Shown in pieces: positions 28,318 through 38,124 of a DNA stretch of 64,000 bases (position 1 is the first letter of the stretch; every line of letters begins with the position of its first letter). The notes beneath the pieces were generated by a model that was given only the letters and a program-made list of their open reading frames with translations, was not told the origin of the DNA and made no database searches. The position numbers and the translations under genes are program-made. Where the stretch lies: NCBI RefSeq assembly GCF_016495725.1, contig NZ_CP054705.1:1860001-1924000 (forward strand), in the 5' to 3' direction. The DNA comes from Salicibibacter cibarius. Its GTDB lineage: Bacteria > Bacillota > Bacilli > Bacillales > Marinococcaceae.

Positions 28318-30401
28318 TGACAAAACCTTTTCTATTGGAAATCGGCGTGGAGGAAATGCCGGCTCAATATATCGACGACGCGCGCGAACAATTACGTTTA
28401 AACATGGAAAAATGGCTGGATGACCATCGTTTGGCTTATCATACGGTGCACACCTTTTCCACTCCGAGACGGCTAGCTGTTCTGATTGAAGCGTTGGCCG
28501 AAAAACAAGAAGGGATCGTAGAAGAGGCACGCGGCCCCGCAGCGTCAATCGCCAAAGACGAAGCAGGCAATTGGACGAAAGCTGCCCTCGGCTTTGCGCG
28601 GGGCAAAGGCGTCGATCCGGAACAACTCGCCGCAAAGGAAACGCCCCAGGGTTCATACGTATTTGCAACCATTGAAAAAAAGGGGAAACCAACGGCTGAA
28701 TTACTCCCGGATGCCGTGTCTCAAGCAACGGCACTTACATTTCCGAAAAGTATGCGCTGGGGGCGGGAACAATTGAGATACGTGCGTCCGATTCGTTGGT
28801 TGGTTGCGATGTTTGGCGCGGATGTTGTTCCTTACGAAATCGCGGGCGTGCAAAGCGGGCGTGAAAGCGCCGGGCATCGATTCCTTGGCGAGCCGGTATC
28901 CTTAAATGACGCCGGCGATTATGAAAAGGAACTTATGCGGGTGTTTGTACTGGCGAATCACGAATCTAGAAAAGCGGCGATAAAAAAACAGTTGGACATG
29001 CTTGAAGAGGAGCAAAACTGGCGAATCGGCAAAGATGAAGATTTGCTCGGGGAAGTTGCGAATCTTGTCGAATATCCGACCGTTTTGTACGGGACGTTTG
29101 ACGAAACGTATTTGCGTCTTCCCGACGATGTGTTGATTACAACGATGCGAGAGCATCAACGATACTTCGCTGTGTATGATGCTGATGGGCATTTGCTCCC
29201 CTTTTTCGTAACGGTCCGAAATGGTGATCATCGTCATTTGGAAAATGTGCAAAAAGGAAACGAAAAAGTATTACGCGCACGCTTGTCGGATGCCGTCTTT
29301 TTTTACGAAGAAGATCAAGCACGCGCTTTGGAACAGTTTTTGGAAAAACTTGATCATATCGTTGAACATGAAAAATTGGGGAGCCTTGGGGACAAGCGTC
29401 TACGGACGTCGAAAATCGCTCGCCAAATGGCGGAAAAAGCAGGCTTAAGTAAGCAACTGACGGATGATGTCGCGCGATCGGCGAATCTTTTGAAGTTCGA
29501 TTTATCTTCTCATATGGTCGATGAATTTCCGGAACTGCAAGGGGTCATGGGCGCAGATTACGCTCGGAAACTTGGGGAAAAAGAAACGGTTGCCACCGCG
29601 ATTAAGGAACAATATTTGCCCCGATTTAACGGTGATGCGCTTCCGGAATCGACTGTCGGTGCGATTGTAAGCCTGGCGGATAAATGGGACACCATAATCA
29701 CGTCTCTGGCGATTGGCCTCAAACCGACAGGCTCCCAAGACCCTTACGGGTTGCGAAGACAGGCGCAGGCCATCGTTCAAATCGCCAACCGCTACGAGTT
29801 TCCTGTGACATTTGAATCGATGTTGGAACTTGTCGTCCATGTGGTGCAAGAAGAGGGGCTGGCGGTTAATGGATCCAAGTTGTTGACGGAAGCCGGCGAA
29901 TTTTTCGCTTTGCGGTTTAAGGCTTTGCTCTCGGATGAAGGCATTTCCCACGATGTTGTGAATGCCGTATTGTTCGCACCTTACGGACGTTTGGATACGT
30001 TATTCGAGCGAGCGGAATTTTTACAGAAACGGCACGGCTCCGATGAGATGAAAGCCGTTGCGGAAGCGCTCAGTCGTGTGAACAATATTGCCAAAAAAAT
30101 TGAGGGACCAAAAATGAGCCTTCCTGATCCCGAGGCGTTTGAAAAAGAGGAGGAACAGGAGCTTTACGATCGATTCACAGCGCTTAAGAAGGAATTGCCG
30201 CTTTTATTGGAAGAAAAAGAATTGGCAAGTGCCTGGGAAGTTTTCGTAAAACTTACACCTGTCATTCACCGTTATTTTGACGCGATTATGGTGATGAGCG
30301 ATGATGAACGATTGCGATCGAATCGCCTTCGGCAAATGCATCATTTATCAAAAGAAATCCATCGCTTTGCCCGTTTTCAATCGCTCGTATTTTCCGCGTA
30401 A
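28317..30401 (+). CDS. glyS: Glycyl-tRNA synthetase beta subunit
   Basis: tRNA-binding and HD-like subunit paired with GlyQ. 694 residues from ATG 28317, preceded by AGGAGGAGG. Begins FLLEIGVEEMPAQYIDDA; family motifs KSMRWG, PIRWLVAMFG and LADKWDTI are present, with a C-terminal anticodon-binding region. Translationally coupled to glyQ. Confidence 0.97.
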   Translation: MTKPFLLEIGVEEMPAQYIDDAREQLRLNMEKWLDDHRLAYHTVHTFSTPRRLAVLIEALAEKQEGIVEEARGPAASIAKDEAGNWTKAALGFARGKGVDPEQLAAKETPQGSYVFATIEKKGKPTAELLPDAVSQATALTFPKSMRWGREQLRYVRPIRWLVAMFGADVVPYEIAGVQSGRESAGHRFLGEPVSLNDAGDYEKELMRVFVLANHESRKAAIKKQLDMLEEEQNWRIGKDEDLLGEVANLVEYPTVLYGTFDETYLRLPDDVLITTMREHQRYFAVYDADGHLLPFFVTVRNGDHRHLENVQKGNEKVLRARLSDAVFFYEEDQARALEQFLEKLDHIVEHEKLGSLGDKRLRTSKIARQMAEKAGLSKQLTDDVARSANLLKFDLSSHMVDEFPELQGVMGADYARKLGEKETVATAIKEQYLPRFNGDALPESTVGAIVSLADKWDTIITSLAIGLKPTGSQDPYGLRRQAQAIVQIANRYEFPVTFESMLELVVHVVQEEGLAVNGSKLLTEAGEFFALRFKALLSDEGISHDVVNAVLFAPYGRLDTLFERAEFLQKRHGSDEMKAVAEALSRVNNIAKKIEGPKMSLPDPEAFEKEEEQELYDRFTALKKELPLLLEEKELASAWEVFVKLTPVIHRYFDAIMVMSDDERLRSNRLRQMHHLSKEIHRFARFQSLVFSA

Positions 30402-30471
30402 GCAAAAGTCATTTCGGAGGCGAGAGGCCAAGAAGAGGGTATTCCAACCTCTAACCTCCAACCTGAATGGG

Positions 30472-31131
30472 GTGAGAACCATCGAATTAACGGATCGGCA
30501 AGAACGGATTTTGGAAATTGTGAAAAATGAAGGTCCGATCACCGGTGAACAAATCGCGGACCGCCTTTCCTTGACAAGAGCCACGTTACGCCCTGACTTA
30601 GCCATTTTGACTATGGTCAATTTTCTTGGTGCCAGACCGCGTGTCGGTTATTATTTTACGGGAAAAACAGGGGCAGAAGTTCCGCTTGCGGAAATAAAGG
30701 AACGGAAAGTGGGGGAATACCAGTCTATCCCTGTCGTTGTCGGGGAGTCCGACTCCGTATATGATGCAATAAGCGCAATGTTTCTCGAGGATGTGGGCAC
30801 GTTATTTGTAGTTGATCAAGCCTCGCGACTGGCCGGGGTTCTTTCCCGCAAAGATTTACTCAGGGCAAGTATTGGCAAGCAGGAATTGGAATCGATGCCG
30901 GTGAGTATCATTATGACGCGGATGCCAAATATTACGGTTTGCAAAAAAGACGATTTGCTTATCGAGGCGGCAAGTCTTTTAATTGAGCGGCAAATCGACG
31001 CGCTCCCGGTCGTGAATGGCGAGGATAATCATCCATACGAAGTCGTTGGCCGTGTGACGAAGACAACAATGACGAAGGCGCTCGTTGATTTAGTGCAAAC
31101 CGAGCGCCCTTTGGGAGGTGATCGTTCATGA
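30472..31131 (+). CDS. ccpN: CcpN family transcriptional repressor
   Basis: HTH-CBS protein repressing gluconeogenic genes under glycolytic conditions. By alignment it starts at GTG 30472 ([17 protein letters not shown]), giving 219 residues, but the only good ribosome-like GGGGTGAG overlaps this GTG, so the true initiation site is uncertain. [23 protein letters not shown]. Two CBS domains follow ([29 protein letters not shown]). The overlap with the next gene (ATGA) mirrors ccpN-yqfL. Confidence 0.93.
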   Translation: MRTIELTDRQERILEIVKNEGPITGEQIADRLSLTRATLRPDLAILTMVNFLGARPRVGYYFTGKTGAEVPLAEIKERKVGEYQSIPVVVGESDSVYDAISAMFLEDVGTLFVVDQASRLAGVLSRKDLLRASIGKQELESMPVSIIMTRMPNITVCKKDDLLIEAASLLIERQIDALPVVNGEDNHPYEVVGRVTKTTMTKALVDLVQTERPLGGDRS

Positions 31132-31940
31132 ATACGTTTCAACAGCATCCGATTGTTTATGTTATTTCCGACTCTGTCGGCGAAACAGCGGAACTGGTCA
31201 TTAAAGCGGCAGCGAGCCAATTTGGGACCACAAACATTGAAGTGCGCCGCATTCCATACGTAGAAGATGAAGCAACGATCAATGAAGTGGTGGACCTTGC
31301 CAAAGATGTCGGTGCCATGATTGCTTTTACACTCGTCGTTCCTGAAGTGAAGGCCCACTTGCTTGCAACGGCAGAACGAAAACAAGTGGAAGTTGTGGAC
31401 ATCATGGGGCCGATTCTTGATAAATTGACCCATCTTTTGCAACTGCAACCGAAATATAAGCCGGGACTTGTTTACCGTTTGGACGAGGAATATTTTCGAA
31501 AAGTGGAAGCGATCGAGTTCGCCGTCAAATATGATGATGGCAGAGACCCAAGAGGCATTTTAAGCGCGGATATTATCCTTATCGGCGTCTCCCGCACTTC
31601 TAAGACACCTCTGTCCCAGTATTTGGCGCATAAAGGATTAAAAGTGGCGAACGTTCCGATTGTCCCGGAACTTGAACCGCCGGAAGAGTTGTTTCGCATC
31701 ACATCCGATAAATGCATCGGTCTTCATATTCGTCCGGAAAAATTACACGAAATACGCTCGGAGCGTCTGAAATCGCTCGGCCTGAAAAAAGAAGCAAACT
31801 ATGCGAGCATGGAACGTATCAAAAACGAATTGGATTATTCGAAAAAGGTTATGGAAAAAATCGGTTGCAGTATTATCGATGTGTCAAATAAAGCGGTGGA
31901 AGAAACGGCCAATATGATTTCCAATCATTTTACACAGTGA
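31128..31940 (+). CDS. yqfL: Pyruvate, phosphate dikinase regulatory protein (YqfL/PSRP)
   Basis: Bifunctional kinase/pyrophosphorylase family regulating PPDK or PEP synthase; in B. subtilis linked to CcpN output. 270 residues. Opens [20 protein letters not shown], with P-loop [15 protein letters not shown]. Overlaps ccpN by 4 bp. Confidence 0.94.
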   Translation: MNTFQQHPIVYVISDSVGETAELVIKAAASQFGTTNIEVRRIPYVEDEATINEVVDLAKDVGAMIAFTLVVPEVKAHLLATAERKQVEVVDIMGPILDKLTHLLQLQPKYKPGLVYRLDEEYFRKVEAIEFAVKYDDGRDPRGILSADIILIGVSRTSKTPLSQYLAHKGLKVANVPIVPELEPPEELFRITSDKCIGLHIRPEKLHEIRSERLKSLGLKKEANYASMERIKNELDYSKKVMEKIGCSIIDVSNKAVEETANMISNHFTQ

Positions 31941-31985
31941 ATCGACGTTAGCAATCTATAAAAAAATCTTTATAAAAATTTCCTC

Positions 31986-32014
31986 TAGCCATATGGAAAA
32001 ACATTCGTTATAAT
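31986..32014 (+). promoter_or_regulatory. Promoter in the dnaG-sigA leader
   Basis: TAGCCA (31986-31991), 17-bp spacer and a perfect TATAAT (32009-32014). It would give a leader of over 300 nt before dnaG, containing repeat B at 32237-32274. No gene is seen in 31941-32334; the palindrome-rich stretch 32097-32140 (GATCGATCG) has no clear role. Confidence 0.6.
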
Positions 32015-32236
32015 AGAAAAACATGTGGTTTTGTGCAGAAATCCATCGATCAATGTTTTTACAGAACCTTCTCAGGGTAATAGATAAGTAGAGAAGGACG
32101 ATCAATATCGTCGATCTGGACAAGCATGATGATCGATCGTGCACAAAATATGGGACGATTACTCACCTCTTATCGGAATGAAAAGGAAAATGACGATGAA
32201 AATGTCTAATGACGAAAATCATGTTAGAAAAATTGA

Positions 32237-32274
32237 CTTATCGCTAAGCTTGGCGAAAAGCCAAGTTTTCTAAT
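32237..32274 (+). repeat. Hairpin repeat B, dnaG copy
   Basis: AAGCTTGGCGAAAAGCCAAG followed by TTTTCTAAT: a 6-bp stem with GAAAA loop and T run, 61 bp before the dnaG start and in the same orientation. It resembles an intrinsic terminator in the leader. Only the 3' part of repeat B is kept. Confidence 0.7.
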
Positions 32275-32334
32275 ACGATCATCCGAACAATTTATACATT
32301 CTGATCGTGTTAAAAAGGTGGGGTGAGTTTTCTC

Positions 32335-34185
32335 GTGCAAAGAGCAATCCCTGAAGAAACAGTGGAGAACGTTCGCAGGCACACGGATATCGTTGATGTG
32401 ATCGGCGAGTCGGTTCAGTTGCAAAAGAAGGGCAACTATCGGTACACGGGGTTATGTCCGTTTCATGAAGAGAATACCCCTTCATTTTCCGTCTCTCAGG
32501 ATCGGCAGCTCTATTATTGTTTTGGGTGCGGTGCCGCCGGAAATGTATTCACATTTTTGCGGGACCTTGAGCAGGTCACATTTCAGGAGGCGGTCCGTAC
32601 ATTAGCGGAGAAAGCAAATATTTCCGTTGAAATCCCGGAAGCAACGTTTTCCGCGCCACAAAAACATCATTCTTTAAAAGAAGGGTGTCAATTGGCCGCG
32701 CGCTTTTATCATCACTTACTCATGCATACGGAGCAAGGGCGCGAGGCTTATAATTATGCCCAAGGTGCCCGAAATGTAAGCGACGAAGCGTTGCGTCACT
32801 TCCAGATAGGTTTTGCGCCATCGGAACGTGAAGTGCTATCCCTCCTTTTGAAAAAACGTGCGTTTGACCTTTCCGAGATGGAACAGGCAGATCTGGTACA
32901 AAGGACGGAAGATGGACGCGGTCCGTATGATCGGTTTAACTCCCGGCTTATTTTTCCGATATGGGATATGAGTGGGCAGCCGATAGCCTTTGGGGGACGC
33001 GCGCTTGATAAAGCATCTTCTGCCAAATATTTAAATAGCCGGGAGACGCCCATTTTTAAAAAAAATGAAGTGCTTTATGCGTACCACCTTGCACGCCCGG
33101 CAGTGCGAAAACGTAAATTTGTCGTACTGTTTGAAGGTTATATGGATGTTGTATCGGCTTGGATGGCCGGTGTGGACAACGGGGTGGCTACACTTGGAAC
33201 GGCGCTTACCGGTAAGCAGGCACAATTAATCCGCCGTTTATCCGAGCAAGTGACCATTTGTTACGATGGCGACTCCCCCGGGGAAAAAGCGGCGATACAA
33301 AATGCGGAAACGCTGGAGGCAAACGGTTGCCACGTTAAAATTGCGCCCATGCCCGCCAATCAGGATCCGGACGATTATATTCGTGATCAAGGTGCCCATG
33401 CTTTTAGGCAAAACATGATCGAGGGTGCCCACTCCGTATTATCCTTTAAAATGAACGCTTATAAAAAAGAGAAAAACGTTCAGCGGGCAGGAGATCGCAA
33501 GGATTATATCGAATGGGTACTTGAGGCGCTTGTGCAAATAGGCAGCCCGGTGGAACGTGAATTTTACCTTAAGCAATTATCGGAAGAGTTTTCAATATCC
33601 CTGGAAGCATTAAAACAGGAACAGCATCGTATGTATCAAAGGGTACGTGGCAAAAGCAAGGCTTTCTTTAATCGCCGGGAACAAGAAGCGGGCGGGGGAA
33701 GTACTCCTTCGCAAAAGAATCTCCTCCCCGCATTTCACAATGCCGAGCGCGCCCTCTTGCAAATGATGATGGAAGATGAAGCTTGGGCCGAAGAGGTAAA
33801 GCAGGAAATTGGCGGGGATTTTAATGTGGATGAATACGCGGCCATTGCAGCTCACTTATTCGGTTATTATGGTGAAGGACATCCGGCGGGAAGCGCCGGT
33901 TTCCTGGACTATCTGGAAGACGGTGAACTTTCGTCCATTGCTGCCGAAATCGCGATGCAATCGGGAGGGGAAATGAACCCGGAAGCATTTGCGGATTATA
34001 TTCATCAGGTTAAGAACTACTCAAGTTGGGTAGAAATAGAACAAAAAGAACATGCGCAAAAAGAAGCTTTGCAAAAAAATGATGTAGAGACGGCAACAGC
34101 GCTCGGTCAGGAAATTATTGCGCTGCATAAAAAGCTCGGGCGCAAAGCGGTGCGCCCCCGGTATTTGCGTGCGCATTTGCAATAG
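32335..34185 (+). CDS. dnaG: DNA primase
   Basis: Synthesises RNA primers at the replication fork. Start GTG 32335 (MQRAIPEETVENVRRHTDIV) by alignment and GGGGTGAG eight bases upstream; GTG 32323 is an alternative. 616 residues. CHC2 zinc domain CPFHEENTPSFSV...CFGCGAAGN, TOPRIM core FEGYMDVVSAW and CYDGDSPGEKAA, and a C-terminal helicase-binding domain. Followed by sigA as in all Bacillales. Confidence 0.97.
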   Translation: MQRAIPEETVENVRRHTDIVDVIGESVQLQKKGNYRYTGLCPFHEENTPSFSVSQDRQLYYCFGCGAAGNVFTFLRDLEQVTFQEAVRTLAEKANISVEIPEATFSAPQKHHSLKEGCQLAARFYHHLLMHTEQGREAYNYAQGARNVSDEALRHFQIGFAPSEREVLSLLLKKRAFDLSEMEQADLVQRTEDGRGPYDRFNSRLIFPIWDMSGQPIAFGGRALDKASSAKYLNSRETPIFKKNEVLYAYHLARPAVRKRKFVVLFEGYMDVVSAWMAGVDNGVATLGTALTGKQAQLIRRLSEQVTICYDGDSPGEKAAIQNAETLEANGCHVKIAPMPANQDPDDYIRDQGAHAFRQNMIEGAHSVLSFKMNAYKKEKNVQRAGDRKDYIEWVLEALVQIGSPVEREFYLKQLSEEFSISLEALKQEQHRMYQRVRGKSKAFFNRREQEAGGGSTPSQKNLLPAFHNAERALLQMMMEDEAWAEEVKQEIGGDFNVDEYAAIAAHLFGYYGEGHPAGSAGFLDYLEDGELSSIAAEIAMQSGGEMNPEAFADYIHQVKNYSSWVEIEQKEHAQKEALQKNDVETATALGQEIIALHKKLGRKAVRPRYLRAHLQ

Positions 34186-34224
34186 AAGGATTGTGTTTTT
34201 TGGAATTGGAAGGAGGGAGATCGA

Positions 34225-35340
34225 ATGGCAGAGAAACCACTACGTCCGTTAGCGGAAGGTGAAATGTCCATCGATCAAGTCAAAGAGCAACTCGTAGAGC
34301 TCGGCAAAAAAAGAGGGGTACTCTCTTATGCAGAAATAACGGAAAAACTTGCGCCATATGATCAAGATTCGGAACAAATGGATGAATTTTTCGAGTACCT
34401 GGGAGAGCAAGGGGTCGACTTGCTAAATGAAGGCGAGGAAGTCCCCAGTATGGAACAGGTCGAAAAGGAAGAAGACCATGATCTGAATGACCTTAGTGTC
34501 CCGCCCGGAATCAAGATTAATGACCCGGTCCGAATGTATTTAAAAGAGATCGGGCGTGTTCCGTTGCTTTCCGCCGATGAGGAGATCGATCTCGCCAAGC
34601 GAATAGAGGATGACGACGAGGAGTCGAAGCGGCGTCTTGCCGAGGCAAACCTGCGTCTTGTCGTCAGCATTGCCAAGCGCTATGTCGGTCGCGGCATGCT
34701 GTTTCTCGACTTGATTCAAGAAGGAAACATGGGGTTAATCAAAGCCGTGGAAAAATTTGATTATAACAAGGGGTTCAAATTCAGCACGTATGCGACGTGG
34801 TGGATTCGCCAAGCGATCACCCGCGCGATTGCCGATCAGGCGCGAACGATTCGCATTCCGGTGCATATGGTTGAGACCATTAATAAATTAATCCGTGTCC
34901 AGCGTCAATTGCTCCAAGATCTCGGTCGGGAACCTACGCCTGAAGAAGTTTCCGAAGAGATGGATTTAACGCCCGACAAAGTGCGTGAAATCTTGAAAAT
35001 TGCCCAAGAGCCCGTTTCCCTGGAAACCCCTATCGGCGAAGAAGATGATTCCCACCTCGGTGATTTTATTGAAGACCAGGATGCACAGGCGCCATCGGAC
35101 GCCGCTGCCTATGAGCTCTTAAAAGAACAATTGGAAGACGTGCTCGATACGTTAACCGATCGGGAAGAAAACGTTTTACGTCTGCGATTTGGGCTTGATG
35201 ACGGGCGTACGCGCACACTTGAAGAAGTAGGCAAAGTGTTCGGCGTTACCCGCGAGCGCATTCGTCAAATCGAAGCAAAAGCGTTGCGCAAATTAAGGCA
35301 CCCAAGCCGCAGCAAACGCCTAAAAGACTTTATGGAGTAA
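34225..35340 (+). CDS. sigA: RNA polymerase primary sigma factor SigA (RpoD)
   Basis: Housekeeping sigma factor, 371 residues. Region 1.1 is short as in Gram-positives; region 2 has [20 protein letters not shown] and [20 protein letters not shown]; region 4 has [29 protein letters not shown] ribosome site; 39 bp after dnaG. Confidence 0.98.
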   Translation: MAEKPLRPLAEGEMSIDQVKEQLVELGKKRGVLSYAEITEKLAPYDQDSEQMDEFFEYLGEQGVDLLNEGEEVPSMEQVEKEEDHDLNDLSVPPGIKINDPVRMYLKEIGRVPLLSADEEIDLAKRIEDDDEESKRRLAEANLRLVVSIAKRYVGRGMLFLDLIQEGNMGLIKAVEKFDYNKGFKFSTYATWWIRQAITRAIADQARTIRIPVHMVETINKLIRVQRQLLQDLGREPTPEEVSEEMDLTPDKVREILKIAQEPVSLETPIGEEDDSHLGDFIEDQDAQAPSDAAAYELLKEQLEDVLDTLTDREENVLRLRFGLDDGRTRTLEEVGKVFGVTRERIRQIEAKALRKLRHPSRSKRLKDFME

Positions 35341-35347
35341 GTGCCAC

Positions 35348-35383
35348 GGGTTACTCCGTATTCGGAGTGACCCAAACCTTTTC
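35348..35383 (+). terminator. Terminator after sigA
   Basis: 11-bp stem GGGTTACTCCG/CGGAGTGACCC (35348-35358 with 35363-35373) with a TATT loop, then a short T-rich stretch. Confidence 0.75.
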
Positions 35384-35549
35384 TACGACTTATTTATAAT
35401 AGTACCTAGATTCAGCAGAAATTGCAAATGTTTCCAAACCAAAGGGCAAAATAACGACAATTTCAGGAACAACACCTGTTTTTCTTTTCTTCCGATGTAT
35501 TTTCCGATAAAATATAAGGCGACATAGATCAAATAGAGGGTGTGATTCG

Positions 35550-35894
35550 GTGAAAGGACAACCATTAATACCATTTTTACTTATTGCCGTTGCCGGTATC
35601 TCTCTCATGTTAATTCTTTCATTTGTAGGTTTAGGCGAACCTGCAGAGGAGGAAGAGGGAGAAGAGAATGGTGAAGAAGAATCAGTTGATGCCGGCGCTG
35701 AAATTTATGAAGAAAACTGTTTGAGTTGTCACGGCGAAAACATGGAAGGGGATTCCGGTCCGGAAATTGAAGGGCAAGGCGTTGATGAGGTCATGACCGC
35801 GATCGAGGAAGGTCCCGGGTCCATGCCCGAGGGTTTAGTCAGCGGTGAAGATGCTGAGGCCGTTGCCGAGTATGTAGAAGAAGGTGGGGAATAA
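35550..35894 (+). CDS. cccA: Membrane-anchored cytochrome c550
   Basis: Small electron carrier of the respiratory chain, 114 residues. One N-terminal anchor (about 6-27, FLLIAVAGISLMLILSFVGL), an acidic linker, then a single heme domain with CLSCH and a Met ligand in GSMPEGL. GTG start at 35550. Candidate promoter TTCCGA (35490-35495), 17 bp, TATAAG (35513-35518). Same place after sigA as in B. subtilis. Confidence 0.93.
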   Translation: MKGQPLIPFLLIAVAGISLMLILSFVGLGEPAEEEEGEENGEEESVDAGAEIYEENCLSCHGENMEGDSGPEIEGQGVDEVMTAIEEGPGSMPEGLVSGEDAEAVAEYVEEGGE

Positions 35895-35902
35895 GCCCCT
35901 GA

Positions 35903-35935
35903 GAAAAAGGAGCCCGGAACCCGTGCTCCTTTTTC
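35903..35935 (+). terminator. Terminator after cccA
   Basis: Perfect 11-bp stem GAAAAAGGAGC/GCTCCTTTTTC (35903-35913 with 35925-35935), T run within the right arm. Confidence 0.85.
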
Positions 35936-35958
35936 GTATTGGAAAGAGGGGACGTAAC

Positions 35959-36681
35959 GTGAAGCAAATCCAACAGCTGTCATTACGCTTGCAAACGATT
36001 GCCCGAGAAGTGCCGAAAGAATCGCGCTTGGCGGACATAGGAACTGACCATGCACAGCTCCCTGTAGCATTAATGGCCGACGGGCGTCTTCGATTTGCTG
36101 TAGCCAGTGATGCCAAGGCAGGGCCGTTTCAAACAGCTCTGCGTCGTGTGGAGGCAGCCGGTTTCAGCGATTCTATTTCCGTACGGCACGGGGAAGGCCT
36201 GCAAGCGTTGGAGGTCTCTGACTGTATTGATGTTCTCGTCATCGCTGGGATGGGTGGCAGGTTAATCACGGACATATTGTCAAAAGGGGCAAATAAACTG
36301 GAATCCGTACAAAGGCTCATTCTTCAGCCGAATGTGGCTGCGGACATGGTAAGAGAATGGTTGTATGACAACGAATGGACGTTGATGACGGAACAAATCG
36401 TACAAGAGGAACAATTTTATGAAGTGTTAATAGCAGCAAAAGAAGATGGAGAGGGTTATCGGGACGCGTACGCGAATAAAAATTGGGATGATGCGATCCT
36501 ATTCGGTCCAAAGTTGCTTGAAAAAAAGCCCGAGGTTTTCCGGTTAAAATGGGAGCAGGATCTTGACCATTTGGAACGGGTGTTGCAACAAATGAATACT
36601 TCGATTGAGCGGACGGACATTGGTCAAGAACGCGCGCGTATTAAAAATCGAATCGACAGAATCAGGGAGGTTATAAAATGA
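35959..36681 (+). CDS. trmK: tRNA (adenine22-N1)-methyltransferase TrmK
   Basis: Forms m1A22 in tRNA. Start GTG 35959 (MKQIQQLSLRLQTIA) because the upstream frame crosses the cccA terminator. 240 residues. SAM site LADIGTDHAQLPVALM, VIAGMGGRLITDIL, LQPNVAADMVREWL. Stop overlaps the next start. Confidence 0.94.
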   Translation: MKQIQQLSLRLQTIAREVPKESRLADIGTDHAQLPVALMADGRLRFAVASDAKAGPFQTALRRVEAAGFSDSISVRHGEGLQALEVSDCIDVLVIAGMGGRLITDILSKGANKLESVQRLILQPNVAADMVREWLYDNEWTLMTEQIVQEEQFYEVLIAAKEDGEGYRDAYANKNWDDAILFGPKLLEKKPEVFRLKWEQDLDHLERVLQQMNTSIERTDIGQERARIKNRIDRIREVIK

Positions 36682-37799
36682 GTGCGATACCGAGTGCTCG
36701 TAATGTGGTTTCTTTGCTTGAAAAATGGTCTCCCCAACATTTGGCTATGGAAGGGGATCCTGTCGGCTTGATGCTCGGCACTTTGGATAAACCTGTGAAA
36801 AATGTGCTTGTCACGTTGGATGTTACAGAAGCGGTAGTGGCCGAAGCTGTTGAGCAGGACGCAGATCTCATTATCAGCCATCATCCCCTTTTGTTTATGC
36901 CTTTGAGGGAAGTGGATACGTCTACCCCGAAAGGACGCGTCATCCAACAATGTTTGCAGCATGACATCACCGTTTACGCTGCGCATACCAATTTGGATAT
37001 CGCGCCGGGCGGGGTGAATGATTGGTTGGCGGATGAAATGGGGATCAAAGAGACGAAGATTGTTGTCCCGACGAAAAAAGATCATCTGTACAAACTCGTG
37101 GCATTTGTTCCGGAAGAAGACGCGGACCAAGTACGGAGGGCATTGGGAGATGCGGGAGCCGGCCACATCGGCGATTACTCCCATTGCACGTTTAACAGTG
37201 AAGGCACGGGCACATTTATCCCAGGCGATGAAACCGACCCTCACATCGGAAACCGTGGGGAATCAACCTATGTCGCGGAGAAAAAAATAGAAACGGTCGT
37301 CCCCGATTCCATACGGGCGCATGTGCTTGATGTGCTTAGCCGTGTCCACCCCTATGAAGAACCTGCGTATGATCTTTATCCATTGGAGCTTGAGAGCGAA
37401 TTTTTTGGTCTTGGCCGAATCGGAACGCTTGCTTCTTCGATGAAGCTTGATACATTTGCTTCCTCTCTAAAAGAGGTCTTTAACGTAGAGGGATTGCGGG
37501 TTGTCGGTGATTTAGGGCAAAACGTACAAACCATTGCCGTTATTGGCGGAGACGGTAGCAAATATTGGCCACAGGCGTTGGCAGCCGGGGCGGATGTGCT
37601 GGTGACCGGAGACGTTAAGTTTCATACAGCTCAGGATGCAGAAGCTGCCGGGCTTGCGCTCGTCGACCCCGGGCACCATATCGAAAGCATCATGAAGCAA
37701 GCCCTTGCCGCCCGATTGGGGAAAGATACGCAAGCGAGTGGCTATCAGCTAAAAATTACTGCTTCGGCCGTTGATACAGAGCCGTTTACATTTTTATAA
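36678..37799 (+). CDS. yqfO: Nif3-like dinuclear metal protein (YqfO, DUF34)
   Basis: Hexameric metal-binding protein of debated function (often annotated GTP cyclohydrolase I type 2). 373 residues: two Nif3 halves (1-125 and 235-373) separated by a PII-like insert (about 130-235, YKLVAFVPEEDADQV). Metal residues lie in ISHHPLLFMP, AAHTNLD and VDPGHHIES. Overlaps trmK by 4 bp. Its TAA stop starts a perfect palindrome. Confidence 0.94.
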   Translation: MSAIPSARNVVSLLEKWSPQHLAMEGDPVGLMLGTLDKPVKNVLVTLDVTEAVVAEAVEQDADLIISHHPLLFMPLREVDTSTPKGRVIQQCLQHDITVYAAHTNLDIAPGGVNDWLADEMGIKETKIVVPTKKDHLYKLVAFVPEEDADQVRRALGDAGAGHIGDYSHCTFNSEGTGTFIPGDETDPHIGNRGESTYVAEKKIETVVPDSIRAHVLDVLSRVHPYEEPAYDLYPLELESEFFGLGRIGTLASSMKLDTFASSLKEVFNVEGLRVVGDLGQNVQTIAVIGGDGSKYWPQALAAGADVLVTGDVKFHTAQDAEAAGLALVDPGHHIESIMKQALAARLGKDTQASGYQLKITASAVDTEPFTFL

Positions 37800-37839
37800 C
37801 ATTTAAGGTCGAACAGCTTCTGTTCGACCTTAAATGTTA
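37797..37839. repeat. Perfect 20-bp inverted repeat with 3-nt loop at the yqfO stop
   Basis: TAACATTTAAGGTCGAACAG, loop CTT, and the exact reverse complement. The stop codon is the first base triplet of the left arm. No T tract follows on the plus strand, so it is a weak terminator candidate despite its very strong stem; it could equally protect the mRNA 3' end. Confidence 0.85.
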
Positions 37840-37894
37840 GATTGGGATAACGACAGGGATTCAAGGTTAAAGCTGTTCGCGGAGCAGATATACA

Positions 37895-37943
37895 TAGGGA
37901 CTGCTGAATAACGGAAAAAGTGGCACATAAGCATTTTCCGTTG
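37895..37943 (+). mobile_element. Left end of a truncated relative of the 281-bp MITE-like element
   Basis: TAGGGACTGCTGAATAACGG and the following 30 bp (GGAAAAAG..TGGCACATAAGC ATTTTCCGTT) match the left end of 27067-27347 almost base for base, then diverge. No right end is seen within the following kilobase. Confidence 0.7.
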
Positions 37944-38124
37944 ATAAATGCTCCCGCTGCGGAAAAACACGACGCTTTCCGTGGGCTTGTGCTCAGCCTA
38001 CTTGTTAGAAAACTTCGCTTTATTCTGCGGGACCTTCCCACTGCACTTTCCCACAGTCTCCATGTTTTTCCTCCACTAGTGCAAGGTGGCTTAATTACCT
38101 AATCATGGAGACAGTTGGAAGAAG

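Noticed and set aside
30301-30471. N-terminal extension of CcpN
   Set aside because: It overlaps the end of glyS and has no counterpart in the family.
31941-32334. Regulatory RNA gene in the dnaG leader
   Set aside because: A promoter and one repeat hairpin are present, but the palindromic GATCGATC-rich stretch forms no convincing overall fold and matches no RNA class I know.
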